Origin: Gammaproteobacteria bacterium CG22_combo_CG10-13_8_21_14_all_40_8
GTDB taxonomy: Bacteria > Pseudomonadota > Gammaproteobacteria > Enterobacterales > GCA-002770795
Assembly (NCBI GenBank): GCA_002770795.1
Contig: PCTP01000066.1
Coordinates: forward strand, 1-9,619
Direction of reading: 5' to 3'
DNA: 9,619 bases
The notes below the pieces were generated by a model. It searched no databases, was not told where the DNA came from, and saw nothing but the letters and a program-made list of their open reading frames with translations. Numbering within the stretch: the first letter of the stretch is position 1; each line of letters opens with the position of its first letter. Made by a program: the position numbers and the translations under genes. Positions 1 through 5,795 of this stretch are shown here, piece by piece.

Positions 1-503
1 TACATCAAGATGATGAAGTCACTATCGAGAGTTTACATACAAAATTCAAAATATTCGATATACCAGGACACACCAAGGGTCATATTGGCTATTTCAGCCA
101 AAATCGCTTGTTTTGTGGTGATACTTTATTTGCTGGAGGCTGTGGCCGCCTCTTTGAAGGAACGCCACAACAAATGTTGCAATCTCTTGAGAAAATTGCA
201 GGATTACCCCTTTCAACTCAAATTTATTGTGCTCATGAATATACCCTAAGTAATTTACGCTTTGCGCTCAGTGTCGAACCCAACAATTTGACACTACAAG
301 AAAGATTCAAACAAACAGAGCAATTAAGAATGAAAGGCATTGCCACTGTGCCGAGTACCTTAACCATTGAATTAGAAACCAATCCATTCTTACGATGCGG
401 ACAAAAGGCATTGATACAAACAGCCTTGGCTCATTCCCAACAGTCTGAGTTATCTAAAACAGAGGTTTTCAGCATCATTCGTGCTTTAAAGGATAAATTT
501 TAG
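1..503 (+). CDS. gloB: Hydroxyacylglutathione hydrolase (glyoxalase II), 5'-truncated by the window edge
   Basis: The reading frame is open from base 3, with no start in the window, so only the last 166 residues are present; the family is usually about 250 residues. The enzyme hydrolyses S-D-lactoylglutathione to D-lactate and glutathione, the second step of cytoplasmic methylglyoxal detoxification. Seen in the sequence: the metallo-beta-lactamase-fold motif PGHTKGH with a metal-ligand His, then CGDTLFAGGCGRLFEGTP with the bridging Asp, then YCAHEYTLSNLRFA with a late His ligand and part of the glutathione-binding region, and the family's C-terminal NPFLR. The N-terminal THxHxDH metal motif lies outside the window. 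The gloB-mltD order also occurs in other gammaproteobacteria such as E. coli. An ATG at 108 is internal to the conserved CGDTLF motif and is not the true start. Confidence 0.96.
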   Translation, partial: HQDDEVTIESLHTKFKIFDIPGHTKGHIGYFSQNRLFCGDTLFAGGCGRLFEGTPQQMLQSLEKIAGLPLSTQIYCAHEYTLSNLRFALSVEPNNLTLQERFKQTEQLRMKGIATVPSTLTIELETNPFLRCGQKALIQTALAHSQQSELSKTEVFSIIRALKDKF

Positions 504-522
504 CCCTATTTTAGTCTTGGCA

Positions 523-558
523 GACTGCTTTCGCATTTTTCCTTTAGAAAAAGCGGTC
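523..558 (+). other. Imperfect hairpin in the gloB-mltD spacer, possible weak gloB transcript end
   Basis: GACTGCTTT (523-531) can pair with AAAGCGGTC (550-558), nine pairs including one G-U, and CCCTA (504-508) can pair outside it with TAGGG (563-567). The gloB stop codon lies just upstream. No T-run follows the stem, so it is not a canonical intrinsic terminator; it could be an RNA-stabilising or Rho-associated 3' structure, or chance. Confidence 0.3.
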
Positions 559-603
559 AAACTAGGGTACACTTAACTCTAGCAGGTCAAAAAAACATCG
601 TAT

Positions 604-649
604 TTGACAGTTTTTTTTCAAATAATTTAAGCTGAGTGTTTTGTATAAA
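604..649 (+). promoter_or_regulatory. Candidate mltD promoter region
   Basis: A perfect -35-like TTGACA lies at 604-609 and a good -10-like TATAAA at 644-649, but they are 34 bp apart, too far to work as one sigma-70 promoter. Either the TATAAA is used with a poor -35, or TTGACA is used with a weak AT-rich -10 near 623-632. An inverted repeat ATTTGA-N10-TCAAAT (602-623) overlaps the TTGACA. The exact promoter is uncertain. Confidence 0.3.
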
Positions 650-702
650 AGCAAACTTATCAAACAATTAATGACCAGAAATCATCCTTTAGATCAACCT
701 CA

Positions 703-2439
703 ATGAGCCAGCCGTACATGAGTCCAGCTAAAAAACTATCGCCTATTTTCATCCTGTTGCCCCTCATGCTATCGAGCTGTCAGGCTCTGACTATTTTTCA
801 AAAGAACTCCGTACAAGAAATGGTTCAATCTCAAGCATTCGACAGTGAATCGGAAGCCCAAAAATCATCAAGCAATGAACTTATTGCAGATGAGAGTTCA
901 CAAGACCCATTAAATAATACAGATACCTCATCAAAAATTATCCCAAACCTAGATGAGCAGTCAGAAATTATTCAGGATGCTCTGCTCCAATCCCTATCGG
1001 CTGAAGTTTCAAATGATGACTCAACTCAGGATGATATCAATTTACTGGATCTGATAGCCCAAGGCTTCGAGCTCCCTGTCACAGAAAATGAAGACGTGAA
1101 AAGCCAGATCAATTGGTATGTTTCCCACCCTAAATATTTAGAACGCACCTTCAATCGCGGCCAGCCTTTTTTATATTTTATTATGCAAGAAGTCCAAAAA
1201 AGGAATTTACCCCTCGAATTAGTGCTTCTTCCCATCGTAGAAAGTGCTTTTGACCCTTTTGCTTACTCACATGGCAGAGCATCTGGCATTTGGCAATTCA
1301 TTCCTTCCACAGGAAAATTATATGGTCTCAAGCAGAACTGGTGGTATGACGGACGCAGAGACATCGAGGCAGCAACACATGCCGCATTAAATTACCTCAC
1401 ACAATTGAATAAACAATTTAATGGCAACTGGTTTCTAGCACTTGCCGCTTATAATTCAGGAGAAGGTAATGTTGCACGAGCTATAAAATATAATAAAAGC
1501 AAAGGCAAACCCACGGATTTTTGGTCTCTCAATTTACCCAGAGAAACACAAGCTTATGTTCCAAAACTATTGGCTTTAGCGCAAATATTAAAGAACCTAG
1601 CCAAATATCAAATTGAACTTCCCTTTATTGCTTACGAACCTTTTTTAGATAAGGTCGAAATAGGCTCGCAGATAGATTTAGCACTCGCTGCTGATCTATC
1701 AGAGTTGAGTATGAATGACATCTATCGATACAATGCGGCATACAACCGTTGGGCAACAGATCCAGATGGACCTCATAGCCTATTCATTCCTGTCGATAAC
1801 GCTCAAATATTCCGTGATAAGCTGCAAAACTTACCCCCCCAAGCTCGCATTAAATGGGCAAGATACACCGTGAAAAGTGGTGATACCCTCAGTGAAATTT
1901 CAAGAAGTTTTCACACCACTGAAGCCTTAATTGCCAGTGCAAATGATTTACCCAATAACATGATTAAAATTGGCCAAAAGCTGATGATCCCTTCAGCTCA
2001 GCAAAAACTCAATCAATATAGCTTGAGTGAATCGAGTCGACTCAAAACGATCATATCTAAAAATCATCATGGCATTAAAACTGAATATAAAGTAAAAGAA
2101 GGGGATTCTTTGTGGGACATCAGTCGTCAGTTCAAAGTCAATGTGAGATCTCTGGCTAAATGGAATGGCATGGCACCTAGAGATAGCTTATCCGTTGGTA
2201 AAAAGCTGGTGGTATGGTCAAAATCACCTGCAACTCATGTTGAAAATGGCAGACCTAACACCCTCAGAAAATTAAGTTATAAAGTCCGGAGCGGAGATTC
2301 TATTGCACGCATCTCTCAAAAGTTTAAAGTCAATATCAAAGAACTGATGCAATGGAACAAATTAGATCCATCAAAATATCTTAAACCAGGACAATTTATT
2401 ACTTTGTTTGTAGATGTGACTAGACAGTCTGGCATATAA
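703..2439 (+). CDS. mltD: Membrane-bound lytic murein transglycosylase D, lipoprotein with three LysM repeats
   Basis: This enzyme cleaves the MurNAc-GlcNAc bond of peptidoglycan non-hydrolytically, leaving 1,6-anhydro ends, and is anchored by lipid in the envelope. Residues 10-26 form a lipoprotein signal ending in a lipobox (LSSC, Cys26). Residues 34-115 are a Ser/Asp/Glu/Gln-rich, probably disordered linker. The SLT catalytic domain spans about 135-300, with catalytic Glu180 in LPIVESAFDP, then SGIWQFIPSTG and LALAAYNSGEGNV. Three LysM peptidoglycan-binding repeats start at about 387, 461 and 525 (YTVKSGDTLSEIS, YKVKEGDSLWDIS, YKVRSGDSIARIS). At 578 residues it is longer than E. coli MltD (about 450, two LysM), because of the linker and the extra repeat. 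No clear Shine-Dalgarno precedes ATG 703. ATG 718 (Met6) is an equally possible start and also leaves an intact signal peptide. The preceding 200 bp suggest its own promoter. Confidence 0.95.
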   Translation: MSQPYMSPAKKLSPIFILLPLMLSSCQALTIFQKNSVQEMVQSQAFDSESEAQKSSSNELIADESSQDPLNNTDTSSKIIPNLDEQSEIIQDALLQSLSAEVSNDDSTQDDINLLDLIAQGFELPVTENEDVKSQINWYVSHPKYLERTFNRGQPFLYFIMQEVQKRNLPLELVLLPIVESAFDPFAYSHGRASGIWQFIPSTGKLYGLKQNWWYDGRRDIEAATHAALNYLTQLNKQFNGNWFLALAAYNSGEGNVARAIKYNKSKGKPTDFWSLNLPRETQAYVPKLLALAQILKNLAKYQIELPFIAYEPFLDKVEIGSQIDLALAADLSELSMNDIYRYNAAYNRWATDPDGPHSLFIPVDNAQIFRDKLQNLPPQARIKWARYTVKSGDTLSEISRSFHTTEALIASANDLPNNMIKIGQKLMIPSAQQKLNQYSLSESSRLKTIISKNHHGIKTEYKVKEGDSLWDISRQFKVNVRSLAKWNGMAPRDSLSVGKKLVVWSKSPATHVENGRPNTLRKLSYKVRSGDSIARISQKFKVNIKELMQWNKLDPSKYLKPGQFITLFVDVTRQSGI

Positions 2440-2476
2440 AAAACCCCTAACCTAACGTTTTATCAAGCTTGGCGCA

Positions 2477-2490
2477 TTGATCTGAATCAA
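2477..2490 (+). promoter_or_regulatory. FNR/Anr/Dnr-type box upstream of nrdJa
   Basis: TTGATCTGAATCAA is an exact match to the FNR-family consensus TTGAT-N4-ATCAA. Its centre is 2483.5. A -10-like TATTAT preceded by TG sits at 2515-2520, so transcription would begin near 2526 with the box centred about -42, the spacing known for class II FNR/CRP-type activation, where the activator replaces the -35. No good -35 hexamer is present for that -10, which fits activator dependence. An FNR-family regulator of the oxygen-independent reductase is biologically sensible: Dnr/Anr control of class II and III reductase genes is known in Pseudomonas. A factor of this family is inferred to exist elsewhere in the genome. 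Confidence 0.65.
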
Positions 2491-2514
2491 GAAAATAAAT
2501 ATTCATTTATTTTG

Positions 2515-2520
2515 TATTAT
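2515..2520 (+). promoter_or_regulatory. Candidate -10 of an FNR-dependent nrdJ promoter (P1)
   Basis: TATTAT with TG immediately upstream (2513-2514). It is supported mainly by its distance from the FNR-type box at 2477-2490. The implied start near 2526 gives a 5' leader of about 220 nt containing both NrdR-like boxes, which would then act downstream of the start. Confidence 0.4.
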
Positions 2521-2542
2521 TTCGCTTTACTCCAGCTCATCA

Positions 2543-2558
2543 CAACTATATATTGTAT
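2543..2558 (+). promoter_or_regulatory. NrdR box 1 (upstream of nrdJa)
   Basis: CAACTATATATTGTAT matches all ten positions of the NrdR core CwATATaTwG (CTATATATTG at 2546-2555) and part of the flanking ACA/TGT arms. NrdR is the zinc-ribbon and ATP-cone repressor of ribonucleotide reductase genes; it usually binds two such boxes on the same helix face. The partner box begins 32 bp downstream. No nrdR gene is in this window. Confidence 0.7.
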
Positions 2559-2574
2559 ACAATGACTACATATA

Positions 2575-2590
2575 CCACCATATATAGACA
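2575..2590 (+). promoter_or_regulatory. NrdR box 2 (upstream of nrdJa)
   Basis: CCACCATATATAGACA carries the core CCATATATAG at 2578-2587, nine of ten positions of CwATATaTwG. It is separated from box 1 by 16 bp, 32 bp start to start, i.e. about three helical turns, which is the tandem arrangement typical of NrdR operators. It overlaps the -35 region expected for the TATAAT at 2605-2610, giving a direct way to repress. Confidence 0.62.
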
Positions 2591-2604
2591 ATTCAATCAA
2601 TTTA

Positions 2605-2610
2605 TATAAT
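2605..2610 (+). promoter_or_regulatory. Candidate second nrdJ promoter -10 (P2)
   Basis: A perfect TATAAT. The 17-bp-spaced -35 position (2582-2587) is poor (ATATAG); a better TAGACA at 2585-2590 is only 14 bp away. If used, it would start near 2617, leave a 5' leader of about 130 nt and be occluded by NrdR box 2. In such AT-rich DNA a TATAAT can occur by chance. Confidence 0.35.
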
Positions 2611-2623
2611 TTCTATAGGTGTT

Positions 2624-2679
2624 TGTATTTATTGAAAATACATGCCAGAAAACTTGTTTTCCAATAAAAATTAGCTGGC
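2624..2679 (+). other. Two hairpins in the nrdJa 5' leader
   Basis: TGTATTT (2624-2630) pairs perfectly with AAATACA (2636-2642) around a five-base loop. Immediately after it, GCCAG (2644-2648) can pair with CTGGC (2675-2679), enclosing a smaller possible stem GAAAA/TTTTC (2648-2652/2657-2661). No T-run follows, so these are not intrinsic terminators. No B12-box-like GCCACTG is seen, so I do not call a cobalamin riboswitch. The structures may affect message stability or may be chance in AT-rich DNA. Confidence 0.3.
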
Positions 2680-2745
2680 TAACTATTTCAATGTCGACTG
2701 CTTTCAAACAATATTTTTATACAAAAATAAATGAAGGACGATCTT

Positions 2746-4917
2746 ATGAATGTTTCTTTACAGAAGAGGCCCAGTAAAAAAACTGGTCACACTAAATCCA
2801 ATATGGTTGATATAGAATTTCAAGCCACATCTATAGATATTTGGCAAACCAAATACCAACTTAAAACCAAAGATGGCACCCCATTAGATCTCTGTATGGA
2901 TGATACCTTTCGACGAATAGCTCAAACTCTAGCGGAAGTAGAAGAACCCTATAAACAAGAAACTATTTACCAAGATTTTTTGTGGGCACTTAGGCATGGT
3001 GCCATTCCAGCTGGGCGCATCATTTCAAATGCTGGTGCACTGGAGCATAAGCCTGCCACTTCAACCATCAATTGCACAGTATCCGGAACGATTAAAGATT
3101 CCATGGACGATATTTTATCAAAAGTTCATGAGGCTGGGCTCACACTAAAAGCGGGTTGCGGCATCGGCTATGAATTCTCAACCCTACGCCCCAAAAATGC
3201 CTATGTTTCAGGCTCAGGTGCATTTACCTCAGGACCTCTATCCTTTATGGATATCTATGACAAAATGTGTTTTACCGTTTCCTCTGCAGGGGGGCGACGT
3301 GGGGCACAGATGGCGACTTTTGATGTCAGTCATCCTGATGTCATGGAATTCATCAAAGCTAAAAGAGAAGATGGCAGGTTACGCCAATTTAATCTATCCC
3401 TGCTTATCACCGATGCTTTCATGCAAGCCGTTATCAATGATGAAGACTGGCCTTTGGTCTTCCCCATCACAGCAAAAGAAGTAGCAGCCGATGCCATAGA
3501 TCTTGAAGACAGCCTTCAAGTGATATGGAGAGAATGGCCAATTACAGATGGCTATATCACCAATGAATTATCACAGGTTGCCTGCCGTATCCATAAAGTC
3601 ATTAAAGCTAAAAACTTATGGAATCTCATCATGGCTTCCACCTACGATTTTGCAGAACCAGGATTTATTTTAATTGACCAAGTAAATGACAAAAACAATA
3701 ACTGGTTTTGTGAAAATATTCGTGCGACCAACCCCTGTGGAGAACAACCTCTTCCTGCCTATGGTTCCTGCTTATTAGGTTCGATTAATTTAACGCGTTT
3801 TGTTAAAAATCCCTTTACCGAAAAAGCACAATTTGATTGGAATAACTTTCGTAAAATGGTGAAAATTTTCACCCGAATGCTCGATAATGTTGTCGAAATC
3901 AATGGATTACCTCTTGAAGGACAACGCGATGCGATCTTCTCTAAACGCCGTCATGGCATGGGCTTTCTCGGTTTAGGTTCAGCCCTCACCTTATTAGGTG
4001 AAAAATACGGCTCGGATAAATCAATAAAATTTACCGAACAAGTCACTAAAGAACTTGCTATTGAGGGCTGGAGAAGTGCTTTAGAATTATCTATTGAAAA
4101 AGGACCTGCCCCCATCATGAGTCAGGAATTTATCATCAACGCTGCTATGTTGAAAAAACGACCAGAGATGATCAAAGATGGCTACCAAATAGGCCAAAAG
4201 ATTAAAGGCAAAGTTCTGCATGCTAAATATAGTCGTTATATGCAAAAGATAGCGGAAATAGAACCAGAACTAGTTGAAAAACTCGCCCAAGAAGGCGCGC
4301 GTTTTACCCATCATTCTTCTATAGCCCCAACAGGCACAATCTCTCTTTCTCTTGCCAATAATGCCAGTAACGGCATTGAGCCCAGCTTTGCTCATCATTA
4401 TGCGCGTAATGTGATTAAACAAGGTAAGAAATCTAAAGAAAAAGTGGATGTTTTCTCCTACGAACTACTGGCCTATAGAACATTAGTCAATCCCAATGCC
4501 ATGCCTTATTCAACGCAGCCAGCCGAACAGTTACCCGATTATTTTATCACCGCAGATTCTATCAGTCCCAAGCAACATGTGGATATGCAAGCTGCAGCTC
4601 AAAAGTGGATTGATTCATCAATTTCCAAAACAGCCAATGTGCCCACGGATTTTGATTATGAAGAATTTAAAGATATTTATTTATATGCCTACCAGAAGGG
4701 ATTAAAAGGATGCACAACTTTTCGCTTCAACCCTGAAGTCTTTCAGGGCGTTTTGGTAAAAGAACAAGATTTGGAAAATACTATCTACCAATTTACCCTA
4801 GCAGATGGCAGCATGATTGAGCTCAAGGGGAATGAAGAAGTTGAGTATGATGGAGAGCTCCATAGCGCCGCAAATCTTTTTGATGCCTTGAAGGAAGGCT
4901 ATTATGGAAAATTATAA
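2746..4917 (+). CDS. nrdJ: Adenosylcobalamin-dependent (class II) ribonucleotide reductase, catalytic subunit NrdJa
   Basis: It reduces ribonucleotides to deoxyribonucleotides using a cysteine thiyl radical generated from adenosylcobalamin, so it needs neither oxygen nor a separate radical subunit. I place the start at ATG 2746 (723 residues) because AAGGA at 2734-2738 lies seven bases upstream; the earlier in-frame ATG 2731 lacks such a site. In this numbering the redox pair is Cys110 (NCTVSG) and Cys342 (GSCLLGSINL), and the radical site is Asn329-Pro-Cys331-Gly-Glu333; the 11-residue Cys331-Cys342 spacing equals that recalled for the Thermotoga enzyme. A phosphate-binding loop APTGTISLSLANNASNGIEPSF lies at about 527-548. 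No N-terminal ATP cone is evident. The C-terminal thiol-shuttling cysteine tail of fused NrdJ is absent; it is on nrdJb 41 bp downstream, as in Pseudomonas NrdJa/NrdJb. Control by an FNR-type box and NrdR boxes is likely. Confidence 0.96.
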   Translation: MNVSLQKRPSKKTGHTKSNMVDIEFQATSIDIWQTKYQLKTKDGTPLDLCMDDTFRRIAQTLAEVEEPYKQETIYQDFLWALRHGAIPAGRIISNAGALEHKPATSTINCTVSGTIKDSMDDILSKVHEAGLTLKAGCGIGYEFSTLRPKNAYVSGSGAFTSGPLSFMDIYDKMCFTVSSAGGRRGAQMATFDVSHPDVMEFIKAKREDGRLRQFNLSLLITDAFMQAVINDEDWPLVFPITAKEVAADAIDLEDSLQVIWREWPITDGYITNELSQVACRIHKVIKAKNLWNLIMASTYDFAEPGFILIDQVNDKNNNWFCENIRATNPCGEQPLPAYGSCLLGSINLTRFVKNPFTEKAQFDWNNFRKMVKIFTRMLDNVVEINGLPLEGQRDAIFSKRRHGMGFLGLGSALTLLGEKYGSDKSIKFTEQVTKELAIEGWRSALELSIEKGPAPIMSQEFIINAAMLKKRPEMIKDGYQIGQKIKGKVLHAKYSRYMQKIAEIEPELVEKLAQEGARFTHHSSIAPTGTISLSLANNASNGIEPSFAHHYARNVIKQGKKSKEKVDVFSYELLAYRTLVNPNAMPYSTQPAEQLPDYFITADSISPKQHVDMQAAAQKWIDSSISKTANVPTDFDYEEFKDIYLYAYQKGLKGCTTFRFNPEVFQGVLVKEQDLENTIYQFTLADGSMIELKGNEEVEYDGELHSAANLFDALKEGYYGKL

Positions 4918-4958
4918 ATTAATCCACTTGGCAACTTTCTACCGAAGAGACTTATCCC

Positions 4959-5654
4959 ATGCCTAAAATTATCAACCAAAAAATTATGTCTTACCAAGTT
5001 AAATCGTCAGACAGCAAAGAGCAGGATCAAAAACAGCAAAAATCAGACACTAGTAACATCGTTCATATGCATGAAAGTGTCAAACGCCCAGAGATGTTAT
5101 TAGGATCCACTTATAAGATTAAAACACCTTTATCTGATCATGCCCTTTATGTCACCATCAATGACATTGTTCTGAACCAAGGTACAGAGCATGAACTCAG
5201 AAGACCATTTGAAATATTTATTAACTCTAAGAACATGGATCATTTTCAATGGGTTGTCGCCCTGACTCGTGTTATCTCAGCAGTTTTTCGTAAAGGCGGA
5301 GACTGTACATTCCTTACCGAAGAGCTAAAAGCCGTTTTTGATCCCAAGGGTGGTTATTTCAAACCTGGTGGGAAGTTTATGCCATCTTTGGTGGCAGAAA
5401 TCGGCGATGCCATTGAATCTCACCTTAAAATGATAGGGTTATTAAAAGAAGACTCTCTGGATGAACACCAACAACTATTAGTAAATCAAAAACGCGCTGA
5501 ATATGAGGCTCTTCATCATCAGGGCACTTCACCTAAATCTAGTGCAGATTTTCCAGATAGCGCTCAAATGTGCGTAAAATGTATGACAAAAGCCAGCATC
5601 TTAATGGATGGTTGTAGGACCTGCCTGAATTGTGGTGATTCAAAATGTGGTTAA
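4959..5654 (+). CDS. nrdJb: NrdJb, separate C-terminal subunit of the split class II ribonucleotide reductase
   Basis: This 231-residue protein corresponds to the C-terminal part of fused NrdJ enzymes and to Pseudomonas NrdJb. Residues 1-40 are polar and variable. Residues 41-165 form the conserved domain (RPEMLLGSTYKIKTPL, then FEIFINSKNMDHFQWVVALTRVISAVFRKGGD, a TSCPD-like segment). A charged linker follows, then a cysteine tail with Cys205, 208, 219, 222, 225 and 230 in the pattern CxxC...CxxCxxCGDSKC. By analogy the first pairs bind zinc and the last cysteines pass electrons from thioredoxin or glutaredoxin to the active-site pair in NrdJa; this role is inferred. The 41 bp gap to nrdJa indicates one operon. 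ATG 4959 has a weak purine-rich GAAGAGA eight bases upstream; Met10 (4986) has none, so 4959 is preferred. No clear terminator follows. Confidence 0.92.
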   Translation: MPKIINQKIMSYQVKSSDSKEQDQKQQKSDTSNIVHMHESVKRPEMLLGSTYKIKTPLSDHALYVTINDIVLNQGTEHELRRPFEIFINSKNMDHFQWVVALTRVISAVFRKGGDCTFLTEELKAVFDPKGGYFKPGGKFMPSLVAEIGDAIESHLKMIGLLKEDSLDEHQQLLVNQKRAEYEALHHQGTSPKSSADFPDSAQMCVKCMTKASILMDGCRTCLNCGDSKCG

Positions 5655-5792
5655 GCGAGTAATAACTTCAAGGAATAACAAATTAATCAGAAAGGCTCAC
5701 AAAGAAAAAATGGCTTAGGTGTATGAATCTCACTCAAAAAGTGGTATTTATATCCAAGCCAAAAAAAATATAATAAAAACTTGGAGCACACT
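5655..5792 (+). other. Spacer between nrdJb and the receiver gene, with a possible promoter
   Basis: No convincing intrinsic terminator for nrdJb is visible. A perfect TATAAT occurs at 5769-5774 but without a recognisable -35, and it would leave a leader of only about a dozen bases before the TTG start at 5793. A 16-codon frame starting at ATG 5723 shows no recognisable motif. Read-through from nrdJab and an independent promoter both remain possible. Confidence 0.3.
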
Positions 5793-5795
5793 TTG
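5783..5795 (+). promoter_or_regulatory. Ribosome binding site and TTG start of the receiver gene
   Basis: GGAG at 5783-5786 is followed by six bases and then TTG at 5793-5795. The frame has a stop at 5724 and no ATG between it and the conserved receiver strand, so a non-ATG start is required. TTG 5781 would overlap the ribosome site and is less likely. Confidence 0.65.

Noticed and set aside
523..558. Intrinsic terminator of gloB
   Set aside because: The stem is reasonable but no T-run follows it, so it is listed only as a hairpin.
1026..1235. Minus-strand reading frame within mltD
   Set aside because: Antisense to the MltD catalytic domain with no recognisable feature; shadow frame.
2446..2462. 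Terminator after mltD (AAAAC...GTTTT)
   Set aside because: Five AT-rich pairs around a long loop and no run of T after it; too weak to call.
2440..2745. Adenosylcobalamin riboswitch before nrdJa
   Set aside because: Plausible by function, but no B12-box-like GCCACTG or matching long paired core is visible; the stems present are short and AT-rich.
5723..5773. Sixteen-codon frame between nrdJb and the receiver gene
   Set aside because: No well-spaced ribosome site, no recognisable motif and no sign of conservation that can be judged here.
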